Source: Candidatus Cibiobacter qucibialis
Lineage (GTDB): Bacteria; Bacillota; Clostridia; Oscillospirales; Ruminococcaceae
Direction: 5' to 3'
Length of the DNA: 13,987 nucleotides
NCBI GenBank assembly: GCA_004000625.1
Contig: SAUS01000064.1
Location: 1-13,987, forward strand
In this document: positions 1 to 7,883 of the stretch, piece by piece
Layout: the number at the start of each line of letters is the position of its first letter
How positions within the stretch are numbered: position 1 is the stretch's first letter
Translations under genes and position numbers: made by a program
The notes under the pieces: model-generated
Seen by the model: only the letters and a program-made list of their open reading frames with translations
Databases searched by the model: none
Told to the model about the DNA's origin: nothing

Positions 1-60
1 CCGTGCCGCAGCTGCCGGAGCGGTGCTTAAGCCGCAAGGCGGGAATTGTGCGGTGTTGCC
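1..60 (+). repeat. MITE-like dispersed repeat, copy 1 (right end only, cut by window edge)
   Basis: These bases match the right ends of the repeats at 7623-7796 and 9665-9950 almost base for base (two differences in 60 against the third copy). The copy ends in GCGGTGTTGCC, the terminal inverted repeat of the family, and is followed by the dinucleotide TA at 61-62, as the other copies are. Its left end lies outside the window, so its full length is unknown. It lies upstream of the two-component system promoter. It is a non-coding mobile-element derivative by structure; no transposase is visible. Confidence 0.85.
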
Positions 61-297
61 TACTTTTTCTTTTCAATCTTGTCCCCAAATTACGCATTTC
101 CCCATAAATTTCCACTCAAGTTACTGGCAAATGGTGTAATATGTAATACATGGTATAGCAGCTGCAGCAAACCTCCACCTGTTTATCCCGGCATTCTTCT
201 TGCCCCGCCCGCCGCCAAAAGCTGCCTACAGGATACCACACGCAGCGCTAAATCACAACCAGATTCCCTGCACCGCCCCGTTTTCTGCAAAATTCTC
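61..297. other. intergenic stretch without a gene
   Basis: This stretch is more AT-rich than the genes around it, and no frame looks coding. The only structure I see is a perfect tandem pair of the 7-mer TGTAATA at 135-148, and a weak promoter-like pair TTACTG (121-126) and TAATAC (144-149) with a 17-base spacer. Neither is strong evidence of function. Confidence 0.5.
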
Positions 298-326
298 TTG
301 CAAGGTTTCGCACCGCCAACTATAAT
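298..326 (+). promoter_or_regulatory. sigma-A type promoter of the two-component operon
   Basis: TTGCAA at 298-303 and a perfect TATAAT at 321-326 are separated by 17 bases. Transcription would start near 333, giving a leader of about 85 bases before the response-regulator start. The bases after the -10 box are very AT-rich, which also favours melting. Confidence 0.75.
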
Positions 327-417
327 GTATTTATATATTATAAGTAAAGGCGCATGGCACAGCCGTTTTCCGGGCTCGCCGGGTGCTTTGGATTCCAAAC
401 AGAAAGGGGGCCGCCCG

Positions 418-1125
418 ATGCCTCGCATTGCCGTGGTGGATGACCAGCCGGATATGCGGCAGCAGCTGTGCAGCATGATTGACCAATACAGCCGCGAGAA
501 CAACTGTATGCTGGAAGTTACCGCTTTTTCGGACGGTGCCCAGGTCATAACCAACTATTGCAAGGGGTTCGACATCATCTTTCTGGATATTGAAATGCCG
601 GAGCTTGGCGGCATGGACGCTGCCGAGCGCATTCGCACGGTGGATCCGGATGTGGTGCTGGTGTTCGTTACCAACATGGCGCAGTACGCTATTCGCGGGT
701 ATGAGGTCGACGCCCTGGATTTTGTGCTCAAGCCGGTCAATTATTACCAGTTCAGCACCAAGCTAGCCCGCGCTTTGCAGCGGGTGCAGCGCCGCAAAGG
801 CGGGCAGATTGCATTACAGACCGCTGGGGGCGTGCAGCTGCTGAATACCGAGGACATCTACTGGCTGGAAACGCGGGACCGTATGCTGCATTACCATACC
901 TCCACCGGGGTATGGTCCGTGCGTTCCAGCCTGCAAAATGCTGAAAAGCAGCTGGCCCCCTACCACTTTGCCAAATGCAACCAGTGTTACCTTGTCAATC
1001 TGCGGTATGTGCGGGCGGTCCAGAACGATATGGTCCAGGTTGGGGAGGACCGGCTGGAGATCAGCCGCCGCCAGCGGGCTGCCTTCCTGGCTGCGGTCGC
1101 CGCCTATGTTGGGGGTGCCATGTAA
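418..1125 (+). CDS. LytTR-family DNA-binding response regulator
   Basis: A 235-residue response regulator of the AgrA/LytR class. It would be phosphorylated by the partner kinase and then bind DNA in the cytoplasm. The receiver domain (about 1-120) starts with the acidic motif VVDDQ, carries the phospho-acceptor Asp57 in FLDIEMP, then VFVTNM (the conserved Thr) and LKPVNYY (the conserved Lys). The LytTR DNA-binding domain covers about 135-232, with EDIYWLETRDR and a late NLRYV segment typical of the fold. I chose the ATG at 418 because AGAAAGGGGG precedes it at good spacing and because the receiver domain begins exactly there; the open frame running upstream to 46 is not needed. The stop overlaps the kinase start (TAATG), so the two genes are translationally coupled. 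Target genes cannot be read from the sequence. Confidence 0.93.
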   Translation: MPRIAVVDDQPDMRQQLCSMIDQYSRENNCMLEVTAFSDGAQVITNYCKGFDIIFLDIEMPELGGMDAAERIRTVDPDVVLVFVTNMAQYAIRGYEVDALDFVLKPVNYYQFSTKLARALQRVQRRKGGQIALQTAGGVQLLNTEDIYWLETRDRMLHYHTSTGVWSVRSSLQNAEKQLAPYHFAKCNQCYLVNLRYVRAVQNDMVQVGEDRLEISRRQRAAFLAAVAAYVGGAM

Positions 1126-2414
1126 TGCTGCCAAATCTCCAACAATTTCTTTCTCTTCTTGTCTGTGGGATACAGCTTTGGGGCGCAGCACTGACCTACT
1201 GGCTCCCGCTCCGGCACTCGCCGCACTTTTGGCAGCGGGCGCTGCTTTGCCTGATTCCCTACATTCCCCTTTCCACATTTTTATTATGGGTGGATTACAC
1301 GCCTTCCTCGCTGTTCCTGCGGGCGGGGGCGTATATTCTGTTTTGTATGTGGATGATTTTCGCTTCCCACAGTTGCACCCAGTTGGACTGGTCCGGCGCC
1401 AATTATTGCGCCATCTGGGGAATTTTGAGTGCCCTGACGACATTTGAGTTATGGCAGCTTCTTGTCTGGTGCCTGGCACAGGTAAACATATTCCTGCCAT
1501 TGGATCAGCCCTCTGCTTTGCTGCTGCAACTGCTGTTTTTTGCCGCTGCGTACTGCCTGCTGCGGGTAACTGTTGCCCATTCCATGCCATATGAAGGCAG
1601 CTACCACATCGGTCCCCGCCAGCAAATCAGCGCTATTATTCTGGGCGGCATGTTCGTTCTGCTGTTTTTAACAATGCAGACCGTCACCAACACCGGAGTA
1701 TCACGGGAAACTTCTATCTTCGTTGTTGTCCCCCTGGCACTCTGCCAGCTCTACTGCATCACCCTTTTATATTTGCAGACTGAGCTGTTCAAAAAGGCGG
1801 CCATGGAAAAAGAGATGAACTCGCTGAACATGCTGTATGAACGCCAGCGCCAGCAGTATCAGGTGGCCAAGCGGAACGTACAGATCATCAACCGCAAATG
1901 CCATGAGCTGAAAGTTCAGATCGCTGATCTGCGCCGCATGGCCCCCAACGCCGCGCTGCAGCAGAGCCTGAACGAAGCCGAAGCCGCCGCCCGGCAGTAT
2001 GATGCCAGCACCCAGACCGGCAGTGAGGTTTTGGATGTTGTGCTGACCGAAAAGAGCATGCTGTGCGAAGCCCACCACATCAGCATCAACAATGTAGCGG
2101 ACGGTACCTGCCTGCACTTTATGGATCCGGCCGATCTGTACGCTCTGTTTGCCAACGCACTGGATCATTCCATTGAGTTGACCCGCAAACTGCCGGAGCC
2201 GGAAAAGCGGATGATTGACCTGCTGGTCTGCAGGCGGCAGGGGTTTGCTGTTCTGAATATCATCAGCGCGGTGCCCGATGGCCCGGATCCTGGCCGCGAA
2301 ACCTGCGATGAGTTAAAGATCATCAAGCGCATTATCCAGAAGTACAATGGTTTTTTGACTACCGAATCCAACGGTGGATTTTTTGCGATAAAAGCCGTTT
2401 TCCCGGTCCAATAA
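1125..2414 (+). CDS. GHKL-type sensor histidine kinase, AgrC-like, with degenerate ATP-lid motif
   Basis: A 429-residue membrane sensor partner of the preceding regulator, starting at the ATG inside TAATG. Residues about 1-225 are mostly hydrophobic and form roughly six membrane segments with no large outside sensor domain, as in AgrC/ComD-type kinases. A charged helical linker (about 225-280) carries the likely phospho-acceptor His260 in CHELKVQI. The catalytic domain (about 310-429) keeps the N-box Asn344 in LFANALDHSIE, which binds Mg-ATP in the family. The usual glycine motif (HGxGLKSI) that should follow is replaced by ETCDELKII at 392-400, so no GxG is present. It may be a weak or atypical kinase. 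No signal-peptide gene of the AgrD kind is visible nearby. Confidence 0.85.
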   Translation: MLPNLQQFLSLLVCGIQLWGAALTYWLPLRHSPHFWQRALLCLIPYIPLSTFLLWVDYTPSSLFLRAGAYILFCMWMIFASHSCTQLDWSGANYCAIWGILSALTTFELWQLLVWCLAQVNIFLPLDQPSALLLQLLFFAAAYCLLRVTVAHSMPYEGSYHIGPRQQISAIILGGMFVLLFLTMQTVTNTGVSRETSIFVVVPLALCQLYCITLLYLQTELFKKAAMEKEMNSLNMLYERQRQQYQVAKRNVQIINRKCHELKVQIADLRRMAPNAALQQSLNEAEAAARQYDASTQTGSEVLDVVLTEKSMLCEAHHISINNVADGTCLHFMDPADLYALFANALDHSIELTRKLPEPEKRMIDLLVCRRQGFAVLNIISAVPDGPDPGRETCDELKIIKRIIQKYNGFLTTESNGGFFAIKAVFPVQ

Positions 2415-2447
2415 AGTTTCCTCAAAATTTCAGGTATAAGATTTACG

Positions 2448-2492
2448 CCCTTGCATTTGTACATATTGCACAAATGCAAGGGTTATTTTTTT
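2448..2492 (+). terminator. intrinsic terminator of the two-component operon
   Basis: A perfect 13-bp stem, CCCTTGCATTTGT (2448-2460) pairing with ACAAATGCAAGGG (2470-2482), closes a 9-base loop and is followed by TTATTTTTTT. It lies 33 bases after the kinase stop and separates this operon from the glycosidase promoter. Confidence 0.93.
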
Positions 2493-2543
2493 GTCAGGCA
2501 AAAACCGTTTATTCCACGCAAATGACCGATTATACAAAACCCA

Positions 2544-2572
2544 TTGCGACATTTTTTGCTGTTCGTTACAAT
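2544..2572 (+). promoter_or_regulatory. promoter of the glycoside-use locus
   Basis: TTGCGA at 2544-2549 and TACAAT at 2567-2572 are 17 bases apart, close to the sigma-A consensus. Transcription would start near 2579, about 25 bases before the GH2 start codon. The -10 box sits inside the loop of an inverted repeat listed separately. Confidence 0.72.
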
Positions 2573-2586
2573 AATAACAGCAAAAA
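2553..2586. promoter_or_regulatory. candidate operator: 11-bp inverted repeat around the -10 box
   Basis: TTTTTGCTGTT (2553-2563) and AACAGCAAAAA (2576-2586) are perfect inverted copies separated by 12 bases that contain the TACAAT box. A dimeric repressor bound here would block RNA polymerase. Because transcription should begin inside the right arm, it is unlikely to act as an RNA hairpin. The binding protein is not identified, and no LacI-, GntR- or AraC-type gene lies in the window. Confidence 0.5.
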
Positions 2587-2603
2587 GAAAGGATGGCTGC
2601 GCC

Positions 2604-4523
2604 ATGCGAGAAATCACCAAAATCATGAAGGGTTGGGAATTCACCGGCCCCGACGGCACCACCACAACGGTGGACCTGCCGCACACCTGGAACGCCCGCG
2701 ACGGTCAGGACGGCGGCAATGACTACTGGCGCGGCACCTGCATCTACCGCACCCATTTCGCTGCTCCCCAGTTTAACACCGCCTCCCATCAGGTCTGGAT
2801 TCAGTTTGACGGCGTCAACGCCAGCGCTCATGTGGTTCTGAACGGCTCCCCCGTCTGCAACCACGACGGCGGCTACTCCACCTTCCGCGCCAACATCACC
2901 GAACTGCTGCGGGATGAAAACGAGCTGACCGTGGAAGTCGACAACAGCAAAAACGACCGCGTTTACCCCCAGAAAGCTGACTTCACCTTCTATGGCGGCA
3001 TCTACCGCGATGTCAGCCTGATGGTGGTCAGCAAGAACCACTTCACCCTGGATTACTTCGGCGGCCCCGGCATCCGCATCACCCCCACTGTGCAGGGCGC
3101 AGATGCCAGCGTTCAGGTTACCACCTGGCACGACGGCGAAGGCGAAGTGAGCATTGAGTTGCTGGACGCTGCCGGCAACACCGTTGCCACCGGCAAAGGC
3201 CCCGACATCACCCTGACCATCTTCAACGCACACCTGTGGAACGGCGTTAAGGATCCGTACCTGTACAGCTGCAAGGCCCGCCTTGTGGTGAACGGCACGG
3301 TGGAAGATGAGACCACCACCCGCTTTGGCGTGCGCAGCTTCAAGGTTGACCCCAAGAAGGGCTTCTTCCTGAACGGCAAGTCTTACCCGCTGCACGGCGT
3401 TTCCCGCCATCAGGACCGCAAGGGCCTGGGCAACGCCATCACCCGCGAGATGCACGACGAAGACATGGCCCTGATCAAAGAGATCGGTGCCAACACCATC
3501 CGCCTGGCTCATTATCAGCACGACCAGTACTTCTATGATCTGTGCGACGAGGTCGGCATGGTTGTTTGGGCCGAGATCCCCTACATCAGTGAGCACATGC
3601 CCAACGGCCGCGAGAACACCATCAGCCAGATGAAAGAGCTGATCATCCAGAACTACAACCACCCCTGCATCGTCTGCTGGGGCGTTTCCAACGAGATCAC
3701 CATCTCCACCAAGGACAAGAAGGACATGCTGGATAACCACCGCCAGCTGAACGACCTGTGCCACGAGATGGACAAGACCCGCCTGACCACCCTGGCCTGC
3801 TACGCCATGTGCGGTCCCTTCAACCGTTCGGCCCACATTACCGATATGGTCAGCTGGAACCTGTACCTGGGCTGGTACGTTCCGGGCTTTATCCTGAACG
3901 ACCTGTGGATGGGCTTCTTCCATCTCTGCTTCCCCAACCGCCCGTTCGGCTACAGCGAATACGGCGCGGAGGGCATGCCCAACCTGCACAGCACACACCC
4001 CCACCGCGGCGACCACACCGAAGAATACCAGGCCAAGTACCATGAGTACATGCTGCGCTGCTTCAAGCGCCACCCCTGGATGTGGGCCACCCACGTTTGG
4101 AACATGTTTGACTTTGCTGCAGACGCCCGTGACCAAGGCGGCGAGCCGGGCATGAACCACAAGGGCCTTGTGACCTTTGACCGCAAAACCAAGAAGGACA
4201 GCTTCTATCTGTATAAAGCATGGTGGAGCGATGAAGCCTTTGTGCACATCTGCTCCAAGCGCTTTGTGGAGCGCACCGGCAGCACCGCTACCGTAAAGGT
4301 TTATTCCAACCAGAGCACCGTTGCCTTGTATGTAAACGGCAACAAGGTAGGCGAGCAGACCGGCGAGCATGTTTTCACCTTCAAGGTTCCCCTGAACGGC
4401 GAACTGCACATTCAGGCCGTGGCTGGTGACCGCACCGATGAGTCCGTCATCCGCCATGTAGATACCCCCAACCCGGAGTACAAGCTGCACAAGACCAAAT
4501 CCAAGAGTGCAAACTGGGTATAA
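2604..4523 (+). CDS. glycoside hydrolase family 2 enzyme (beta-galactosidase-like), cytoplasmic
   Basis: A 639-residue retaining beta-glycosidase. Domains in order: N-terminal sugar-binding beta-sandwich (about 10-165), immunoglobulin-like domain (about 170-270), TIM barrel (about 275-540) and a C-terminal beta domain (about 545-635) with FVHIC and VYSNQ...LYVNG motifs seen in DUF4982-containing beta-galactosidases. The likely acid/base is Glu364 (GVSNE) and the nucleophile Glu452 (YSEYGAE). There is no signal peptide, so it should act inside the cell on imported sugar. The start at 2604 follows AGAAAGGA; an in-frame ATG at 2544 lies inside the promoter and is rejected. NHKG in the barrel's last part resembles the N-x-K motif of beta-glucuronidases, but related beta-galactosidases also carry NxKG before VTYDRKTKK-like text, so I favour beta-galactosidase without certainty. 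It is the first gene of the GH2-GH3-symporter locus. Confidence 0.88.
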   Translation: MREITKIMKGWEFTGPDGTTTTVDLPHTWNARDGQDGGNDYWRGTCIYRTHFAAPQFNTASHQVWIQFDGVNASAHVVLNGSPVCNHDGGYSTFRANITELLRDENELTVEVDNSKNDRVYPQKADFTFYGGIYRDVSLMVVSKNHFTLDYFGGPGIRITPTVQGADASVQVTTWHDGEGEVSIELLDAAGNTVATGKGPDITLTIFNAHLWNGVKDPYLYSCKARLVVNGTVEDETTTRFGVRSFKVDPKKGFFLNGKSYPLHGVSRHQDRKGLGNAITREMHDEDMALIKEIGANTIRLAHYQHDQYFYDLCDEVGMVVWAEIPYISEHMPNGRENTISQMKELIIQNYNHPCIVCWGVSNEITISTKDKKDMLDNHRQLNDLCHEMDKTRLTTLACYAMCGPFNRSAHITDMVSWNLYLGWYVPGFILNDLWMGFFHLCFPNRPFGYSEYGAEGMPNLHSTHPHRGDHTEEYQAKYHEYMLRCFKRHPWMWATHVWNMFDFAADARDQGGEPGMNHKGLVTFDRKTKKDSFYLYKAWWSDEAFVHICSKRFVERTGSTATVKVYSNQSTVALYVNGNKVGEQTGEHVFTFKVPLNGELHIQAVAGDRTDESVIRHVDTPNPEYKLHKTKSKSANWV

Positions 4524-4545
4524 TCTATTTTGAACACTCTGTATT

Positions 4546-4575
4546 TTGTTCTCGCTTAATACAGTTTGTTATAGA
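4546..4575 (+). promoter_or_regulatory. weak internal promoter candidate before the GH3 gene
   Basis: TTGTTC (4546-4551) and TATAGA (4570-4575) are separated by 18 bases in the 78-base gap between the GH2 and GH3 genes. The gap contains no terminator hairpin, so the GH3 gene is probably also read from the upstream promoter. Confidence 0.3.
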
Positions 4576-4601
4576 GCATTTTCTAACAGGAGGAGAACAC
4601 A

Positions 4602-7600
4602 ATGAGTAAGAAACCCAAAGTTGGGATGTGGTCCGGCCTGACCGCCGTTACCGCCGTCCTGACCGCAGGCGCCATTGTAGGCACGACGGTTGCGTTCCAT
4701 TATACGACCACCGTTAATAACTACCTGGACGCCGACACCTACAAGATCATCAGGGGCGACAGCGACGAAGACACTGAGTACTTCAAGAGCGATTTCACCT
4801 CTGATGAAGAGCGCGAGTCCTATGAGGCTGAGCTGTGCGCACAGGTTGAAGCCGAAGGCGCAGCCCTGCTGAAGAACGACAACAACGCCCTGCCCCTGGC
4901 AAGCGGCGCAAAGGTCAGCCTGTTCGGCCACGGCTCCGTGGACCTGATGTACGGCGGCACCGGTTCCGGCTCCGTTGACACCAGCAAGGCTCCCAACTTC
5001 AAGCAGGCTCTGGAAGATCAGGGCATCCAGGTCAACAGCACCCTGTGGGATCTGTATTCTTCTGACGATATGATGAAGAACTACAGCCGCATCACCCCGG
5101 CTGCCATCTCCGATACCCTGGAAGCCAACACCCAGTACGCTGTGAACGAAACTCCCTGGAGCAAGCTGTCCAGCGCCGAGTCCAGCTTTGCTGACTACGG
5201 CGATGCTGCTATCGTCGTGTTCTCCCGTTCCGGCGGCGAGGGCGCTGACCTGCCCAGTGGCGAAAACGGCACCAATGATTCCTGGATCAAAGGCCAGGAG
5301 GGCGACGGTAACTACCTGGCCCTGTCCGCTGAAGAAAAGGAACTGCTCCAGAACCTGAAGACCCTGAAGGACAACGGCACCTTCAAGAAGATCATCGTTC
5401 TGATCAACTCTTCCAACGCCATTGAGATGGATTTCCTGAACCCGGAGATCTGCGGCGAGGATTACGGCATCGATTCCGCTATGTGGATCGGCGACGTGGG
5501 CCAGACCGGCATCAACGGTGTTGCCCAGCTGCTGGCTGGCGAGGCCACCCCGTCCGGCAGCCTGGTTGATTCCTACCTGTATGACAACATGGCCAACCCC
5601 GCCATGTACAACTTCTACACCCAGGCTTACCCCAACGCAGCAGATTACAACCTGCTGACCGACGGCCCTGATGTGCAGGGTATGTACAGCGTGTATCAGG
5701 AAGGCATCTACCTGGATTACCGTTACTACGAGACCCGCTACGAGGACGCTGTTATGGGCACCGGCAATGCCGGCGACTACAACTGGTCCACCACTGTTGC
5801 CTTCCCCTTCGGCTATGGCGACAGCTACACCACCTTCGAGTACAGCGATTTCAACGTGACCGAGTCTGCTGATGCTTTCAATGTCACCCTGAAAGTCACC
5901 AACACCGGTTCCACCTACTCCGGCAAGGAAACCGTTCAGCTGTACTTCCAGAGCCCCTACACCGATTACGACAAGGCCAACGGCATCGAGAAGGCTTCTG
6001 CTGAGCTGTGCGGCTTTGCCAAGACCGATATCCTGGCTCCCGGCACTTCCGAGACTGTCAACATCACCGTTGACAAGAGTGAGCTGCGCACCTATGATGC
6101 CAACAACGCCAAGACCTATATTGTTGACGCTGGCGACTACTACTTCACCGCTGCCACCGATGCACACAACGCTGTGAACAACATCCTGGCTGCCAAGGGC
6201 TACACCGTTGAGAACACCGATGGCCGCATGACCGCCGATGGCGACGTTGCCCTGACCTACAAGTGGACCAACGCCGCTCTGGACAGCACCACCTTCGCCA
6301 CCAGCGAAAACGGCACTGCCATCACCAACCTGTTTGATGAAGCAGACCCCAACAAGAGCAGCAGCGAACCCGGCGAAGTTACCTGGCTGAGCCGCTCCAA
6401 CTGGGTTGCCACCTTCCCCACCCAGCCTGTTGTGCTGAACGCAACCCAGACCCTGGCTGATCACCTGGCTTTCACCCGTTACGACGGCAGCAAGGCTGAC
6501 AGCGTTGAAATGCCCACCCTGGGCGCTGACAATGGTCTGGCTCTGGTTTCCATGATCGGTGCCGACTATGACGATCCCCAGTGGGATACTCTGCTGGATC
6601 AGCTGACCTTCAACGAGATGGTCAACACCATCACCCTGGGCTTCCACAACACTGCCGCTATTGAATCCATCGGCAAGACCCGTACCAAAGACGAAAACGG
6701 CCCGCAGGGCCTGACCGCAGCACTGACCGGCGGCGCTTCCGCTATGTGCTACACCTCCGAAGACGTTATGGCCGCCACCTTCAACGTTGACCTGATCAAC
6801 GATGTGGGCCGCTGCATTGGCGAAGACTGCCTGGCCATGGGTTACTCTGGTCTGTATGGCCCCGGTATCAACATGCACCGCACCGCTTACTCTGGCCGTA
6901 ACTTCGAGTACTATGCTTCTGATCCGTTCATTGCCGGCACCATCTGCGCTGCCGAAGTCAACGGCATCCAGTCCAAGGGCGTTTACGTTTACCTGAAGCA
7001 CGTTGCCCTGAACGACTCTGAATCCAGCCGCCGCGGCGTGAACACCTGGCTGAACGAGCAGGCTGCCCGCGAAATCTACCTGGAAGTTGCCGACAAGGCC
7101 GTCACCGATGGCGGCGCCTGGAGCGTTATGACCGGCTTTAACCGCTGGGGCGCTTACTGGTGCGGCGCTTACGATAACCTGCTGACCGGCTTCCTGCGCG
7201 GCGAACTGGGCATGCGCGGCATGATCATCACCGACTACTCCGGTTCCAGCAAATACATGGATCTGGCCGATGGTCTGATTGCCGGTTCCGATATCTGGGA
7301 TAGCCCGGATCCGACCATCCACACCACCCTGGCTCCGAAGTACGAGAACGATGCTTACATCGTGACCGAAATGCGCGAATCCATGCACAAGATCCTGTAC
7401 ACCGTTGCCAACTCCAACGCTATGAACGGCTGGTCCTCCGCTGACCGCCTGAAGGTCATCACCCCGTGGTGGAAGACCGCCCTGTACGCTCTGGACACCG
7501 TTCTGGCTGTTCTGACCGTGCTGTGCATCTGGCGCCTGGTTGTTGCCATCAAGCGCAAGAAGACCTGGACTGCTGAGCAGGCTGCCAACACTGCAAGCTC

Positions 7601-7616
7601 TCAGAATCAGCAGTAA
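4602..7616 (+). CDS. domain-permuted glycoside hydrolase family 3 enzyme with a membrane anchor at each end
   Basis: A 1004-residue beta-glycosidase (beta-glucosidase-like). The usual GH3 order is reversed: the alpha/beta sandwich comes first (about 80-400; GAALLKN, and likely acid/base Glu213 in SGGEGADL), then PFGYGDSYT leading into a fibronectin-III-like domain (about 405-520), a linker domain (about 520-650), and last the TIM barrel (about 650-925). The barrel shows GINMHR and SGRNFEYY, Lys799-His800 (LKHVALND), and the nucleophile Asp878 in MIITDYSG. Hydrophobic segments lie at about 10-32 and 960-983. The first is preceded by KKPK and the second followed by KRKK, predicting both tails inside and the whole enzyme outside. 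The reversed order is known from Ruminococcus albus and Butyrivibrio GH3 enzymes. The start at 4602 follows a strong AGGAGG site. Leucine is almost always CTG, suggesting high expression. The substrate is not readable from the sequence. Confidence 0.9.
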   Translation: MSKKPKVGMWSGLTAVTAVLTAGAIVGTTVAFHYTTTVNNYLDADTYKIIRGDSDEDTEYFKSDFTSDEERESYEAELCAQVEAEGAALLKNDNNALPLASGAKVSLFGHGSVDLMYGGTGSGSVDTSKAPNFKQALEDQGIQVNSTLWDLYSSDDMMKNYSRITPAAISDTLEANTQYAVNETPWSKLSSAESSFADYGDAAIVVFSRSGGEGADLPSGENGTNDSWIKGQEGDGNYLALSAEEKELLQNLKTLKDNGTFKKIIVLINSSNAIEMDFLNPEICGEDYGIDSAMWIGDVGQTGINGVAQLLAGEATPSGSLVDSYLYDNMANPAMYNFYTQAYPNAADYNLLTDGPDVQGMYSVYQEGIYLDYRYYETRYEDAVMGTGNAGDYNWSTTVAFPFGYGDSYTTFEYSDFNVTESADAFNVTLKVTNTGSTYSGKETVQLYFQSPYTDYDKANGIEKASAELCGFAKTDILAPGTSETVNITVDKSELRTYDANNAKTYIVDAGDYYFTAATDAHNAVNNILAAKGYTVENTDGRMTADGDVALTYKWTNAALDSTTFATSENGTAITNLFDEADPNKSSSEPGEVTWLSRSNWVATFPTQPVVLNATQTLADHLAFTRYDGSKADSVEMPTLGADNGLALVSMIGADYDDPQWDTLLDQLTFNEMVNTITLGFHNTAAIESIGKTRTKDENGPQGLTAALTGGASAMCYTSEDVMAATFNVDLINDVGRCIGEDCLAMGYSGLYGPGINMHRTAYSGRNFEYYASDPFIAGTICAAEVNGIQSKGVYVYLKHVALNDSESSRRGVNTWLNEQAAREIYLEVADKAVTDGGAWSVMTGFNRWGAYWCGAYDNLLTGFLRGELGMRGMIITDYSGSSKYMDLADGLIAGSDIWDSPDPTIHTTLAPKYENDAYIVTEMRESMHKILYTVANSNAMNGWSSADRLKVITPWWKTALYALDTVLAVLTVLCIWRLVVAIKRKKTWTAEQAANTASSQNQQ

Positions 7617-7622
7617 GGTTTA

Positions 7623-7796
7623 GGGCAATACCGCATAATTCTAAGTGCCGATACGGCGAGCGAGGTGCGGCAGCTGCTAAGCCAAAAGCGCAGATAATAC
7701 TGGATGTCTTATCGAGCATTTTGGCAACGCAGATGCCGTGCCGCAGCCGCCGGAGCGGTGCTTAAGCCGTCAGGCGGGAATTGTGCGGTGTTGCCT
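7623..7796 (+). repeat. MITE-like dispersed repeat, copy 2 (short, internally deleted form)
   Basis: A 174-base copy bounded by TA at 7621-7622 and 7797-7798. The ends GGGCAATACCGCATAATTC and, inverted, AGGCAACACCGCACAATTC agree at 16 of 19 positions. It matches copy 3 from each end but lacks about 112 central bases, the junction lying around 7708-7710. The element begins six bases after the GH3 stop codon and precedes the hairpin at 7833-7856, so it appears to have inserted into the 3' leader of the operon transcript. It has no open frame of note. Confidence 0.85.
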
Positions 7797-7832
7797 TAGC
7801 CTCCGCATCTTCCCCCTTTTGAATCGTTTATG

Positions 7833-7866
7833 CCCCCGCCCGTTTCGGGGCGGGGGTCTTTGTTAT
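7833..7866 (+). terminator. GC-rich hairpin between GH3 and symporter genes, possible partial terminator
   Basis: CCCCCGCCC (7833-7841) pairs with GGGCGGGGG (7848-7856) around a 6-base loop, followed by TCTTTGTTAT. The stem is very stable but the uridine run is interrupted, so it may terminate only part of the transcripts. It ends 12 bases before the symporter ribosome site and could also protect the 3' end of the upstream message. Confidence 0.65.
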
Positions 7867-7883
7867 GAAAGGAGAATGCCTCC

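Noticed and set aside
135..148. Tandem TGTAATA pair as a LytTR-regulator binding site
   Set aside because: The repeat period of 7 is shorter than the roughly one-helical-turn spacing expected of LytTR direct repeats, and no consensus match is clear.
46..417. N-terminal extension of the response regulator upstream of 418
   Set aside because: It begins inside the repeat, crosses the promoter and encodes no domain; the receiver domain begins at the ATG at 418 with its own ribosome site.
2430..4490. 686-codon open frame on the minus strand opposite the GH2 gene
   Set aside because: Same cause; the sense frame carries the GH2 catalytic motifs, and the antisense frame runs into the terminator at 2448-2492.
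4569..7388. 939-codon open frame on the minus strand opposite the GH3 gene
   Set aside because: It is a mirror of strong codon bias (few TTA, CTA or TCA codons on the plus strand). Its product is low-complexity Val/Gly/Ala/His-rich text without domains, while the plus strand shows clear GH3 motifs.
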